Assembly (NCBI RefSeq): GCF_024741795.1
Contig: NZ_CP102950.1
Location: 3,410,001-3,474,000 of the forward strand
DNA from: Arthrobacter sp. CJ23
Lineage (GTDB): Bacteria; Actinomycetota; Actinomycetes; Actinomycetales; Micrococcaceae
Direction of reading: 5' to 3'
DNA: 64,000 nt
Position numbers and translations under genes: made by a program. The notes under the pieces are model-generated. The model did no database searches, was not told the origin of the DNA, and saw only the letters and a program-made list of their open reading frames with translations. Below, piece after piece: positions 7,932 to 16,483 of this stretch; position 1 is the stretch's first letter, and every line of letters starts with the position of its first letter.

Positions 7932-8531
7932 TCAGGAGACCTTGTGCAGGAAGGCGGAGGCGTGGGCTTCGAGCGATTTGCCCTCCGCAGCCACATCCCA
8001 GCGCCACAGCAGGTTGCCGTCCACCAGGCCATAGATGCGGGTGGCAGCCGTGTACTCCTTCGAGTGGCCGCCGCGCATCACCATATCGGTGGTGAGCTGG
8101 ATCTGCGGACCCTTGATTTGCCCGTAGTACAGCTCCGTGATGCCGCCGGGGTGGGCGATCGAGACGGAGATGTCGAAGCCGCCGTCCTTGTTCCGGCGTT
8201 CCTCGACCTCGTCCGCCGTCTTGAGAACGGGGACGATGTCCGCCGGGATCAGGCCGGGTCCGCCGTCGCCCTCCTGGAGCTTGCGCTCCAGTGCCCAAAA
8301 GCCGGTCTCGACTGTCAACGGGCGCAACTTTGCGCCGTCGTCGTCGCTGATCCAGCTTTCGGCACGGTACTGCAGGTACGGCAGGCCGTTGTGGGTGAAG
8401 GAGACGTGTTGGACGAAGTGTTCCGAATCCTCCTCGCCGCTGCCGAGCCGGCCGCGGCCTTCCCACTCACCGATGAGCCAGGATAGGGGGACGAGTTCGG
8501 GCGTCAGGTCTGTTGGAATTTCGATAGGCAC
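7932..8531 (-). CDS. Nitrobindin-like heme-binding protein (FABP/THAP4-like)
   Basis: 199 residues forming a predicted ten-stranded beta barrel. The N-terminal LSWLIGEWEGRGRL is the family GxWxGxG motif. Near the C-terminus, LEAHASAFLHKV matches the strand that carries the axial heme His in the Mycobacterium and Arabidopsis nitrobindins, so the His of EAH is the likely ligand. Members bind ferric heme and react with NO or peroxynitrite. The GTG at 8531 has TGAGG at suitable spacing. A 37-residue membrane peptide gene and a larger membrane protein lie just upstream on the same strand. Confidence 0.85.
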   Translation of the reverse strand: MPIEIPTDLTPELVPLSWLIGEWEGRGRLGSGEEDSEHFVQHVSFTHNGLPYLQYRAESWISDDDGAKLRPLTVETGFWALERKLQEGDGGPGLIPADIVPVLKTADEVEERRNKDGGFDISVSIAHPGGITELYYGQIKGPQIQLTTDMVMRGGHSKEYTAATRIYGLVDGNLLWRWDVAAEGKSLEAHASAFLHKVS

Positions 8532-8568
8532 GGCAATTACCTCAGGTGGACTGCAGGGTCAGCAGGAT

Positions 8569-8682
8569 CTACTTCTGGCCCTTGAAAAGGCGGTAGACCA
8601 CAAAGCCTGCAAACCAGGCCATGGAAATGCTGGCAATGCCGAGCAGGACGAGGAAGAAGATTTCAAATGCAAGTACGGACAT
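8569..8682 (-). CDS. 37-residue single-pass membrane peptide
   Basis: A short open frame of 38 codons including TAG. It starts MSVLAFEIFFLVLLG, continues through one hydrophobic stretch of about 26 residues, and ends in the basic tail YRLFKGQK. An AGGATGG sequence lies about five bases before the ATG. It starts 16 bases after the stop of the larger membrane protein and ends 37 bases before the nitrobindin-like gene, so it sits inside an apparent transcript. The amphipathic layout and spacing support a real small gene. Function unknown. Confidence 0.65.
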   Translation of the reverse strand: MSVLAFEIFFLVLLGIASISMAWFAGFVVYRLFKGQK

Positions 8683-8698
8683 GATGCCATCCTAACCG

Positions 8699-9433
8699 TT
8701 AGTAGATGAGTAGTTTGTCTATGAAGTAAGCAAGGGCGCCCACGGCCCAGACAGGGGCGACGCCCATGCCCAGCACCGCAGCGACGTTGAGGCGGCCACG
8801 CCGCAGGGTGGTCATCCGGCGGAAGCTGACCAGCACCGAACCCAGGACAACGCCCACCAGCGCCGCCGGAAGCACGGCAATGTCCGAGAACACCAGACCG
8901 GCCAGGGGGCCGATCAGTCCGGCAACAGCAATGCCCAGCGGAGCCACGATCCGATCCGGCCACCGGATGATGCCGGCGAGCAGGGCGGCTGCGGCGCTCA
9001 GGCCGGCCACCAGCACCATTTCCTTGACCCCGTTGAAGCGGGCGGCGGCGATCCAGCCGGCACCCATGCAGTTCAGCAGTACGCCGGCGCTGCAGCCGAG
9101 GGTGGATTCGAGTCGCTGGGCCTGGCCGGTGCCGCGGACCAATTGGATGATGAACACGGCGATCACACCGAGGGCGATGAAGGCGGGGGCCCAATCCAGG
9201 AACCCAGGCGCGGCGGCGAAGTAGGCCGCGGCTGCAGAGCCGGCACCCGCAATGCCGATGACGGAGGCCAATGTCTTCTTGGCGGGGACTGCCAGGAAAT
9301 GCGGCCAGCCGATCCCGACGGCGGCGGAAGCGGCGATCCCGATGCCCAGCATGAGCTCGCGGGAACCATAGGTGCCGGCGACGATGGCTGCGAGCGCCAC
9401 GAGGCCGATTACCCCGATGCTCCAAGACTTCAC
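8699..9433 (-). CDS. Polytopic membrane protein, unknown function
   Basis: 244 residues with about eight hydrophobic segments and very little soluble sequence. There are short charged loops such as RGTGQAQRLEST and VSFRRMTTLRRGR, and a short C-terminal tail. No transporter signature is visible; the glycine- and alanine-rich helices resemble small permease or MptD-like membrane proteins, which I cannot confirm. The start is a GTG at 9433 and no clear Shine-Dalgarno is seen. The 37-residue peptide gene follows 16 bases after its stop. Confidence 0.75.
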   Translation of the reverse strand: MKSWSIGVIGLVALAAIVAGTYGSRELMLGIGIAASAAVGIGWPHFLAVPAKKTLASVIGIAGAGSAAAAYFAAAPGFLDWAPAFIALGVIAVFIIQLVRGTGQAQRLESTLGCSAGVLLNCMGAGWIAAARFNGVKEMVLVAGLSAAAALLAGIIRWPDRIVAPLGIAVAGLIGPLAGLVFSDIAVLPAALVGVVLGSVLVSFRRMTTLRRGRLNVAAVLGMGVAPVWAVGALAYFIDKLLIY

Positions 9434-9534
9434 TGTGCGCCGACCTCAATTCGCTGTGTCTTCCGACCTCCTGCCAATCCTGCCCTATGTGGGGCGAATA
9501 TGTCGTAATCAGAGGGCTTGGGCGTCACGAATCC

Positions 9535-9563
9535 CTGACGTGCAAAGGCCTGGTGGGTATACT
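9535..9563 (+). promoter_or_regulatory. glnR promoter
   Basis: CTGACG (9535-9540) and TATACT (9558-9563) are separated by 17 bp, a good sigma-A-type match. The leader to the glnR ATG is about 120 bases; no conserved RNA structure was recognised in it. Confidence 0.55.
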
Positions 9564-9692
9564 CGGATTTCAACGGCGCTTCCCGTGGTTCGCACCCGCC
9601 ACCAAGGGCAGGGCGCCGCAGAATGCCGCTAAAGGCCGGTGGAAACCCGGTTCAGACGCCCAATGATGCGCGGACAGCCCACTGGAGGAACC

Positions 9693-10391
9693 ATGTCGCA
9701 CATCCTGCTCCTGACGAACAGCACCGGCTCGTCGGTGGACATCCTGCCTGCCCTGGAACTCCTCAACCACCGGGTCCACATCCTGGCCGCCGAGCCCACT
9801 GCACTGCTCGATACCGATCCCACGGACATCGTCCTGCTCGACGCCCGCAAGGATCTGGTGGGAGCCCGTTCCCTCACCCAGCTGCTCAAGGCCACCGGCC
9901 TGAGCGCCCCCCTCATGCTGATCCTCACGGAAGGCGGGATGGCCGCAGTTTCCTCGGCGTGGGCCGTGGACGACATCGTGCTCGATTCCGCCGGCCCGGC
10001 CGAAGTGGAGGCCCGCATCAGGCTGGCGATGGCCCGGGCCGTCCCCGGCGAAGAGGAAAAGCAGAGCGAAATCCGGGCTGCCGGCGTGGTAATCGACGAG
10101 GCAAGCTACACCGCCCGTGTGAGCGGCCAGCCGCTTAACCTGACCTTCAAGGAATTCGAACTCCTCAAGTACCTGGCACAGCACCCGGGCCGTGTGTTCA
10201 CCCGCCAGCAGCTGCTGACCGAGGTGTGGGGCTACGACTACTACGGCGGCACGCGCACCGTTGACGTCCACATCCGACGCCTTCGCGCCAAGCTCGGCGT
10301 GGACCACGAGAACCTCATCAGCACGGTGCGCAACGTCGGCTACCGCCTGACACTGGTCCGGCTCCCCGACGATTCGCTCTCGGAAGCCTAG
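9693..10391 (+). CDS. glnR: GlnR-type OmpR-family regulator of nitrogen metabolism
   Basis: 232 residues. The N-terminal receiver-like domain (1-118) keeps D50 in VLLDAR but lacks the acidic pair that normally binds Mg2+, the hallmark of the orphan regulator GlnR, which does not rely on ordinary phosphorylation. The C-terminal winged helix (about 126-222) has [20 protein letters not shown] and [16 protein letters not shown]. The wording LLLTNS at the start and [12 protein letters not shown] in the middle matches Streptomyces GlnR closely. It activates or represses glutamine synthetase, ammonium transport and other nitrogen genes. GGAGGA precedes the ATG. mshD follows, as in mycobacteria. Confidence 0.93.
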   Translation: MSHILLLTNSTGSSVDILPALELLNHRVHILAAEPTALLDTDPTDIVLLDARKDLVGARSLTQLLKATGLSAPLMLILTEGGMAAVSSAWAVDDIVLDSAGPAEVEARIRLAMARAVPGEEEKQSEIRAAGVVIDEASYTARVSGQPLNLTFKEFELLKYLAQHPGRVFTRQQLLTEVWGYDYYGGTRTVDVHIRRLRAKLGVDHENLISTVRNVGYRLTLVRLPDDSLSEA

Positions 10392-10408
10392 GAACAGCTG
10401 CAATAGGA

Positions 10409-10440
10409 AAAGGCCCGGATTCCTGTGAATCCGGGCCTTT
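10409..10440 (+). terminator. glnR terminator
   Basis: Perfect 14-bp stem AAAGGCCCGGATTC / GAATCCGGGCCTTT with a four-base loop, 18 bases after the glnR stop. Confidence 0.9.
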
Positions 10441-10647
10441 CCTTGTACCGGCTGGCCGGCTTGCGTGGAGGACATACGGGTCGAACGTATCGAGGCCACC
10501 CCAATGGTGGATCCCCCTCAGATCCTGCTTCGCAAAGCCGGACGAGATATAGACCTTACACGGCAGGATGGCTGGCCCTCAAATCGGCCGGCGACCGGCC
10601 GGCAAATCGGCACCGCATTCAGCCCGGCGAAAGTCCCGGCGGGCGTA

Positions 10648-10653
10648 TAGCCT
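10648..10653 (+). promoter_or_regulatory. Leaderless-type -10 box (mshD)
   Basis: TAGCCT ends six bases before the mshD ATG at 10660. The rest of the glnR-mshD gap (10441-10647) holds no gene I can support, only a GC-rich palindrome near 10586-10603. Confidence 0.5.
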
Positions 10654-10659
10654 TGCAGC

Positions 10660-11631
10660 ATGAGTCCTGCGCACCCGGATAACTGGCCCGTTCTCGTCAT
10701 CAGAGGCGCCGTCGACGACGAGCTCCTGAGGGATTTCCGCACGCTGGCCGCGGCTGCGGCGGAATCGGACGGCAATCCCCCGCTGTCCGAGCAGACCATG
10801 GTCACGCTGCGCGGCGCGGACGCCGGCGACCACTCCTTGCTCTCCCTGGCCCTCTACGCCCCGGACGAGGACTCGGATCCCGCCACCGCCCAGGATCTGG
10901 CGGGTCTCGCCGTCGTGGTGGAAGCAGCAGACGGCACCGGCGTCCTGGAACTCGCGGTGCATCCCGCCTACCGCACCCAGGGAGTTGCCGGCCGGCTGCT
11001 GGGCGCCTTGGGCGAGGCCAGGGGCTTCGCCGGGCTCAGCGCCTGGTCGCATGGAAACCACGAGGCCGCCGCCGAGCTCGCAGCCCGTTTCGGCTACGGA
11101 CCGGTCCGCGAATTGTGGAAGATGCGGCTGATGTCCTCCACCTCGGAGCTGCCCGACGCCGCCCTCCCGGACGGTGTGGTGCTGCGCGCCTTCGTGCCGG
11201 GCCAGGATGAGCCCGCCTGGCTGGCCGCCAACAGGGCGGCGTTCGCGCACCATCCGGAACAGGGCGCCATGACACGGGCCGATCTGGACGCCCGCATGTC
11301 CGAGGACTGGTTTGATCCTGCCGGCTTCCTGCTGGCCGTGAACGAAGCCGGGGAGCTGCTGGGCTTCCACTGGACCAAGGTGCATCCGCGGCAGGGCCTG
11401 CACCCTGCGATTGGCGAGGTCTACGTGGTGGGCGTGACCCCGGCTGCCCAGGGCATGGGGCTGGGCAAAGCCCTCACCGTTGCGGGCATCAAGCACCTGC
11501 AGGAACAGCAACTGCACTCCGTCATGCTCTACGTCGACGCGGACAACACGGCGGCCGTTGCCCTATACCAGAAGCTGGGATTTGTCCGCTGGGATATTGA
11601 CGTCTTGTACGGTCCATTAACCAAACATTAA
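10660..11631 (+). CDS. mshD: Mycothiol synthase (mycothiol acetyltransferase)
   Basis: 323 residues, the usual MshD length, with two tandem GNAT domains. The first acetyl-CoA motif is [20 protein letters not shown] (about residues 99-118); the second, catalytically competent one is [19 protein letters not shown] (about 254-272). The protein acetylates the cysteine amine of Cys-GlcN-Ins, the last step of mycothiol synthesis, in the cytosol. The glnR-mshD-ppk order is conserved in Actinobacteria and supports the call. The ATG lacks a Shine-Dalgarno but has a TAGCCT box six bases upstream. Confidence 0.93.
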   Translation: MSPAHPDNWPVLVIRGAVDDELLRDFRTLAAAAAESDGNPPLSEQTMVTLRGADAGDHSLLSLALYAPDEDSDPATAQDLAGLAVVVEAADGTGVLELAVHPAYRTQGVAGRLLGALGEARGFAGLSAWSHGNHEAAAELAARFGYGPVRELWKMRLMSSTSELPDAALPDGVVLRAFVPGQDEPAWLAANRAAFAHHPEQGAMTRADLDARMSEDWFDPAGFLLAVNEAGELLGFHWTKVHPRQGLHPAIGEVYVVGVTPAAQGMGLGKALTVAGIKHLQEQQLHSVMLYVDADNTAAVALYQKLGFVRWDIDVLYGPLTKH

Positions 11632-11734
11632 GCTTGCCCGGCGGGCGGCGCGAAAGCAGGGCACTTCTGGGATTCGGGCGGGCAAATTGCTTGTAATGTG
11701 GGAGGAAACCCGTCCTGAGCTTAGGAGAGACGCC

Positions 11735-13984
11735 ATGCAACCGGACTCCGTCGGTACCACCCGAATCCACGAGAAGGGCCCGGCCCTGCCCGCACGTTTC
11801 GGTTCCTCCGAAGTCCCGGCCGCCCGTGCCACCCAGGACCGCATCGACATCCCCGAATTTGCGCCGAACCTGGAGCCGGAGGGCGAGATCACCCCGGACC
11901 GGTTCCTGGACCGGGAACTCAGCTGGCTGGCGTTCAACGCCCGCGTGCTCGAACTCGCCGAGGACCCTGAGCTGTTCCTCCTGGAACGCGTGAACTTCCT
12001 CTCGATTTTCGCCTCCAACCTGGACGAGTTCTTCATGGTCCGAGTGGCCGGCCTGAAGCGGCGCATCGCCACCGGCCTGGCCGTTCCCTCCCCCGCCGGG
12101 CTGAGCCCCATTGAGGTGCTCGAGCAGATCGGCGCGGCAGCCCACAAACTCCAGGAACGCCATGCCCGCGTGTTCGCTGAACAACTCCGCCCGGCCCTGG
12201 CCTATGAGCACATCCACCTCATGCACTGGGACGAGCTGGATGAAGACGCCCAGCACCAGCTGAGCACGATGTTCCGGGAGAAAGTCTTCCCCATCCTGAC
12301 GCCGCTGGCCGTGGACCCGGCCCACCCGTTCCCGTACATTTCGGGGCTCTCGCTCAACCTTGCCGTGGTGGTCCGCAACCCCGTCAGCGACAAGGAACTG
12401 TTCGCCAGGGTCAAGGTGCCGGACCAGCTCCCCCGCCTCATCTCGATCGACGGCCCCCGTGCCGGCGCCGTCCCGGGCCGTGTTGCGCGTTTCATCGCCC
12501 TCGAGGAAGTCATCGCCGTCCACCTGGACAAGCTCTTCCCCGGCATGGAGGTCCTGGAGCACCACTCCTTCCGCGTCACCCGCAACGAGGACGTCGAGGT
12601 TGAAGAAGACGACGCCGAGAACCTCCTGCAGGCCCTGGAGAAGGAACTGCTGCGCCGCCGCTTCGGCCCGCCCGTCCGCCTCGAAGTGACCACGGACATC
12701 AACCCGAACATCCGTGCCCTGCTGGTCCGCGAGCTCGGCGTGGAGGAGTCCGAGGTCTACTCGGTCCCTGCTCCCCTGGACCTGCGTGGATTGTCCGTGA
12801 TCGGCGGGATCGACCGCGCGGACCTGCACTACCCCAAGCACGTCCCGCACACCTCGCGGTACCTCAACGAGTCCGAGACGTCCAAGGCCGCCAATGTCTT
12901 CGCCGCCATGCGCCGCCGCGACATCCTGCTGCACCACCCCTACGATTCCTTCTCCACCTCGGTCCAGGCCTTCCTGGAGCAGGCCGCGGCGGACCCCAAG
13001 GTGCAGGCCATCAAGCAGACCCTGTACCGCACCTCCGGCGATTCCCCGATCGTGGACGCCCTCATCGATGCGGCCGAAGCCGGCAAGCAGGTGCTGGCCC
13101 TGGTGGAGATCAAGGCCCGCTTCGACGAGCAGGCCAACATTTCCTGGGCGCGCAAGCTCGAGCAGGCCGGCGTGCACGTGGTGTACGGCATCGTGGGCCT
13201 GAAGACGCACTGCAAGCTCTCCCTGGTAGTGCGCCAGGAAGTCGACGGGCTGCGCCGCTACTGCCACATCGGTACGGGCAACTACCACCCGCGCACGGCC
13301 CGCTACTACGAGGACCTGGGCCTGCTGACGTCCAACGAGCAGGTGGGCGAGGACCTTTCCAAGCTCTTCAACCAGCTCTCCGGCTACGCCCCCAAATCCA
13401 CGTTCAAGCGGCTGCTGGTGGCGCCGCGCTCGGTGCGCTCGGGACTGATCGACAGGATCGAGACCGAGATCCGGAACGCCCGTGCAGGCATCGCCTCCCG
13501 CGTGCAGATCAAGGTCAACTCCATGGTTGACGAGGCCATCATCGATGCCCTGTACCGGGCTTCGCAGGCCGGTGTGAAGGTGGATGTGCTGGTCCGCGGC
13601 ATCTGCTCGCTGCGCCCCGGCGTGCCCGGGCTGAGCGAAAACATCACGGTCCGTTCCGTGCTGGGCAGGTTCCTTGAACACTCCCGCGTGTTCGCCTTCG
13701 CCAACGCCAACGACCCCGTGGTCTACATCGGCTCGGCCGACATGATGCACCGCAACCTCGACCGCCGGGTCGAGGCGCTGGTGCAGCTGTCCAACCGCGA
13801 TGACACCGCACAGGTCCTGGACCTGCTGCGCCGCTACCTGGACCCGGGAACGGCAAGCTGGCACCTGGACAACCAGGGAATCTGGACACGGCACCACCAG
13901 GATGAGGACGGCGGCCCGCTGCTGGATCTGCAGTCCTGGCTGCTGGACTCCCGGGCCCGCCAGCGCACGGCCACGCGGCGCTAG
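11735..13984 (+). CDS. ppk: Polyphosphate kinase 1
   Basis: 749 residues, typical of actinobacterial Ppk. It reversibly polymerises the gamma phosphate of ATP into polyphosphate. The N-terminal domain has the family [20 protein letters not shown]; the first phospholipase-D-like domain carries the autophosphorylated histidine H511 in [19 protein letters not shown]; the second contains [20 protein letters not shown] and [17 protein letters not shown]. The ATG at 11735 is preferred over an earlier frame because AGGAGAG lies six bases upstream. A Nudix gene of the MutT1 type follows nine bases later. Phosphate and nitrogen stress both plausibly act here through the neighbouring glnR, but no site was identified. 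Confidence 0.96.
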   Translation: MQPDSVGTTRIHEKGPALPARFGSSEVPAARATQDRIDIPEFAPNLEPEGEITPDRFLDRELSWLAFNARVLELAEDPELFLLERVNFLSIFASNLDEFFMVRVAGLKRRIATGLAVPSPAGLSPIEVLEQIGAAAHKLQERHARVFAEQLRPALAYEHIHLMHWDELDEDAQHQLSTMFREKVFPILTPLAVDPAHPFPYISGLSLNLAVVVRNPVSDKELFARVKVPDQLPRLISIDGPRAGAVPGRVARFIALEEVIAVHLDKLFPGMEVLEHHSFRVTRNEDVEVEEDDAENLLQALEKELLRRRFGPPVRLEVTTDINPNIRALLVRELGVEESEVYSVPAPLDLRGLSVIGGIDRADLHYPKHVPHTSRYLNESETSKAANVFAAMRRRDILLHHPYDSFSTSVQAFLEQAAADPKVQAIKQTLYRTSGDSPIVDALIDAAEAGKQVLALVEIKARFDEQANISWARKLEQAGVHVVYGIVGLKTHCKLSLVVRQEVDGLRRYCHIGTGNYHPRTARYYEDLGLLTSNEQVGEDLSKLFNQLSGYAPKSTFKRLLVAPRSVRSGLIDRIETEIRNARAGIASRVQIKVNSMVDEAIIDALYRASQAGVKVDVLVRGICSLRPGVPGLSENITVRSVLGRFLEHSRVFAFANANDPVVYIGSADMMHRNLDRRVEALVQLSNRDDTAQVLDLLRRYLDPGTASWHLDNQGIWTRHHQDEDGGPLLDLQSWLLDSRARQRTATRR

Positions 13985-13987
13985 GCT
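13982..13987 (+). promoter_or_regulatory. Leaderless-type -10 box (Nudix gene)
   Basis: TAGGCT overlaps the ppk stop codon and ends six bases before the TTG at 13994; the 12 bases TAGGCTGAAGCC are identical to those before the GNAT gene at 2539. Confidence 0.4.
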
Positions 13988-13993
13988 GAAGCC

Positions 13994-14962
13994 TTGAAAA
14001 GCGATACCCCCATAGCCGACCAGACCGACCATCCCGGCGAGGCCGTCGCCGTCGTCGCGGCCGGAGCCCTGCCGTGGCGGTTCAACAAAGGCGCCCTCGA
14101 GGTGCTTCTGATCCACCGGCCCAGGTACGACGATTGGTCCTGGCCCAAGGGAAAGCTCGACGCCGGCGAAACGGTCCCCGAGTGCGCCGTCCGGGAGGTG
14201 GCGGAAGAGATCGGCTTCGAAGGCTCGCTTGGCATTCCGCTGCCGTCCATCCACTACCATGTGACCGCCGGCTTGAAGGTGGTTCATTACTGGGCCGTCC
14301 AGGTCAACGGAACGCCGTTGCGCCCCGATGGCAAGGAAGTGGACAGCGTCATGTGGTGCAGCCCCGACAGGGCCGCGGGCTTCCTGAGCAATCCAAGCGA
14401 CGTGGAGCCCCTCGAGTTCCTGGAGAAGGCCCACATCCGCGGCGAACTGGACACCTGGCCGCTGGTGCTGGTCCGCCATGCGAAGGCCAAGCCGCGGTCC
14501 TCGTGGACCAAGGCCGAGGGTGACCGGCCGCTCGCGGCCACGGGACTCCGCCAAGCGATGGCCGTCCAGCGCCTGCTGGACGTCTGGAAGCCGCAGCGCA
14601 TCGTCACCAGCCCCTGGACGCGCTGCGTGGCCACGATTGCACCGTATGCCAAGGCCAGCGGGGCCAAGGTGAAGCTGGTGGATGCCCTCACCGAGCACAA
14701 CCACCACCGTTCGCCGAAGAAGACCGCGGCCGCCGTCGAGTCCGTGTTCGACAAGCAGCAGCCCAGCGCCCTCTGCACCCACCGGCCGGCTCTTCCCACG
14801 GTCCTGAAGCAGCTTGGCCAGCACATGTCCCCCGTTCTCCGGGAGCTGCTGCCCACGGTTGACCCGTACCTGATCCCGGGTGAAGTGATCGTGTGCCATG
14901 TGGTCCGCGGCAGCTCCCGCAAGGTGGTGGCCGTCGAACAGGTCAAGCCCTTCGACGACTAG
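13994..14962 (+). CDS. Nudix hydrolase / histidine phosphatase fusion (MutT1-like)
   Basis: 322 residues with two domains. Residues 15-140 form a Nudix fold with the box GKLDAGETVPECAVREVAEEIGF, which holds the Mg2+-binding glutamates. Residues 155-310 form a histidine-phosphatase (SixA-like) domain beginning LVLVRHAKAK, with a second His in CTHRP. The same architecture in mycobacterial MutT1 hydrolyses 8-oxo-(d)GTP and diadenosine polyphosphates. The start is a TTG, nine bases after ppk; no good Shine-Dalgarno is present, so leaderless or coupled translation is possible. Placement directly behind ppk suggests nucleotide/phosphate housekeeping. Confidence 0.88.
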   Translation: MKSDTPIADQTDHPGEAVAVVAAGALPWRFNKGALEVLLIHRPRYDDWSWPKGKLDAGETVPECAVREVAEEIGFEGSLGIPLPSIHYHVTAGLKVVHYWAVQVNGTPLRPDGKEVDSVMWCSPDRAAGFLSNPSDVEPLEFLEKAHIRGELDTWPLVLVRHAKAKPRSSWTKAEGDRPLAATGLRQAMAVQRLLDVWKPQRIVTSPWTRCVATIAPYAKASGAKVKLVDALTEHNHHRSPKKTAAAVESVFDKQQPSALCTHRPALPTVLKQLGQHMSPVLRELLPTVDPYLIPGEVIVCHVVRGSSRKVVAVEQVKPFDD

Positions 14963-14972
14963 TTCCACTTCC

Positions 14973-15010
14973 GTGCATGGCCGGCGGTCCTGCGACCGCC
15001 GGCCATGCAC
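14973..15010 (+). terminator. Strong hairpin between convergent genes
   Basis: Perfect 17-bp stem GTGCATGGCCGGCGGTC / GACCGCCGGCCATGCAC with loop CTGC, between the Nudix gene and the convergent phosphoesterase gene. It probably works in both directions. Confidence 0.85.
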
Positions 15011-15044
15011 CGGGACTCCTGCCGGGCCGGCTGCTGCCGGCTGA

Positions 15045-16229
15045 CTACTGCTGGGCGGGGTCCAGCGGCAGGGGCACGATCGGCTGGTCGTTGGCCGTCA
15101 GGTCGATTCCGAAGTCCTTGGCAAACACCAGGCGCGTGTTGGTGTAGACCTTGGGCTGGTTCTCGTCCAGCTCGAAGACACGGGCGCCGCGGAGGCGGTT
15201 GCGCTCCGCGCCGCTGAGGCCGTAGGCGCCGAAGCCCGTTCCGGGCGCGTAGCCGAGCTGCACGCCGTAGTAGTTGCCCACGTAGGTGTTGACGTGGTCG
15301 TGGCCCACGAAGTACCCGAGCACGTCACCGCGCTCCAGGAACGCGCTGAACAGCCCGGAGTTGATGGGCCCCGGGCACTCAGCTTCGTTGCGCTCGCCCA
15401 CGATTGAGTGCTTGGTCACTGCACGGGTGTGGTCGGCGGCGGTGCGGGAATCGAGGCTTGAGAACCACATGTTGCGGTGTTCGTGCAGCGCAATGTGGCC
15501 CCACATGAGGGACGGGATCTTCTTGCCGTACTTCTGCTCGGTGGCGATCGACTGGTTCCGGTACCAAGTGACCTGGTCCGCACGTACCCAGTCCCACGTC
15601 GGATAGCCGGCGAAGTCCTGTCCATCGATCGTCTTGGGTGCATAGCGACCGGTGTCGATCAGCCACAGGCCGAAGGCCGGGTCCTTGGACGTGGAGGACT
15701 GGATGAGCAGCTGGGTGTTGGACGTGCCCGTCAGGCCGGGGACGGAGTCCGCGTTGACGTTGTGATCGTAGCTCTGCAGGAATTCGAGCATCTTCGCCTC
15801 GGTCATGCCGGTGCGCGACACGGAGTCCTCGTCGTGGTTGCCGAAGGTCACGGCCCAGGTAATGCCGCGGCGCTCCATCGGAAGCACAACGTGGTTCAGC
15901 GCCTCCTTGACCTCCAGCTCGGTGTTGCAGTCGCCGTTGATGACATCGCCGTTGATGACCACGAAGTCGGGCTTTTCCTGGTCCAGGGTGCGTTCCATCA
16001 GCTCGATGGTCCGCCGGTCGGTCTTCTCGTCGTCCTGCGTGTCGTTGAACTGGACCACCTTGAACTTCCCGTCAGGACGGAAGGCCAGGGTGGGGCGCGG
16101 GGCCTTCGGCTTGGGCGCGGCCTGGGCCAGGCCGCCGCTCGCGGCGATGATCCCCATGGCACCGAGCGTGCCCGCTGTGGCCAGGGCAGCCCTGCGGCTG
16201 AGGTCGAAGGTGGTTGCTTTGCTGCTCAC
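15045..16229 (-). CDS. Tat-exported metallophosphoesterase
   Basis: 394 residues. The N-terminus carries a twin-arginine signal, LSRRAALATAG followed by a hydrophobic stretch and an AQA cleavage-like site near residue 37. The calcineurin-like metal motifs are in order: NDTQDD, GDVINGD, GNHDED, a mid-region His in GHIALHEH, and GHDHVN. It should be a secreted, folded, two-metal phosphatase or phosphodiesterase resembling the Dcr2/purple-acid-like bacterial group; the substrate is unknown. No Pho box was identified upstream. It is monocistronic, facing the Nudix gene across a strong hairpin. Confidence 0.88.
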   Translation of the reverse strand: MSSKATTFDLSRRAALATAGTLGAMGIIAASGGLAQAAPKPKAPRPTLAFRPDGKFKVVQFNDTQDDEKTDRRTIELMERTLDQEKPDFVVINGDVINGDCNTELEVKEALNHVVLPMERRGITWAVTFGNHDEDSVSRTGMTEAKMLEFLQSYDHNVNADSVPGLTGTSNTQLLIQSSTSKDPAFGLWLIDTGRYAPKTIDGQDFAGYPTWDWVRADQVTWYRNQSIATEQKYGKKIPSLMWGHIALHEHRNMWFSSLDSRTAADHTRAVTKHSIVGERNEAECPGPINSGLFSAFLERGDVLGYFVGHDHVNTYVGNYYGVQLGYAPGTGFGAYGLSGAERNRLRGARVFELDENQPKVYTNTRLVFAKDFGIDLTANDQPIVPLPLDPAQQ

Positions 16230-16432
16230 GGATTCCTCTTCTCGTTTCCGCCCCAGGATTGCGGGGCATTTTCCTGTGAGACCTTAGGTATCCCGAATGG
16301 CCGTTCGGTGAGCACAAGGTGAATAAAACGTTTCACTAACCCGCGGCGGCGCGCAACGAGGCAGCGCCGCGCCGCAGTTGCCCCGGAATCCGGCACCAGC
16401 CCCCACCGGGAATCCGGCGTTGACCGCCCTGC

Positions 16433-16466
16433 CTTTGTATCAAATACTTAGTACATTGATACAAAG
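16433..16466 (+). promoter_or_regulatory. Operator-like palindrome before the membrane protein/GntR genes
   Basis: Perfect 11-bp inverted repeat CTTTGTATCAA (16433-16443) and TTGATACAAAG (16456-16466) around a 12-bp centre that itself contains TACTTAGTA. It lies 17 bases before the ATG at 16484 and fits binding of the small GntR protein encoded next in the transcript. Confidence 0.6.
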
Positions 16467-16483
16467 ACTTGGGGGTCATTGTC

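Noticed and set aside
10466..10491. On the minus strand ATACG-TTCGACC-CGTAT looks like a tRNA T-arm next to GTCCTCCA.
   Set aside because: No matching 5' acceptor strand, D-arm or acceptable anticodon loop is found at the right distance, so a tRNA gene is not supported.
11522..15010. 1162-residue minus-strand open frame opposite ppk and the Nudix gene.
   Set aside because: It is the antisense shadow of two well-identified genes; long antisense frames are common in high-GC DNA.
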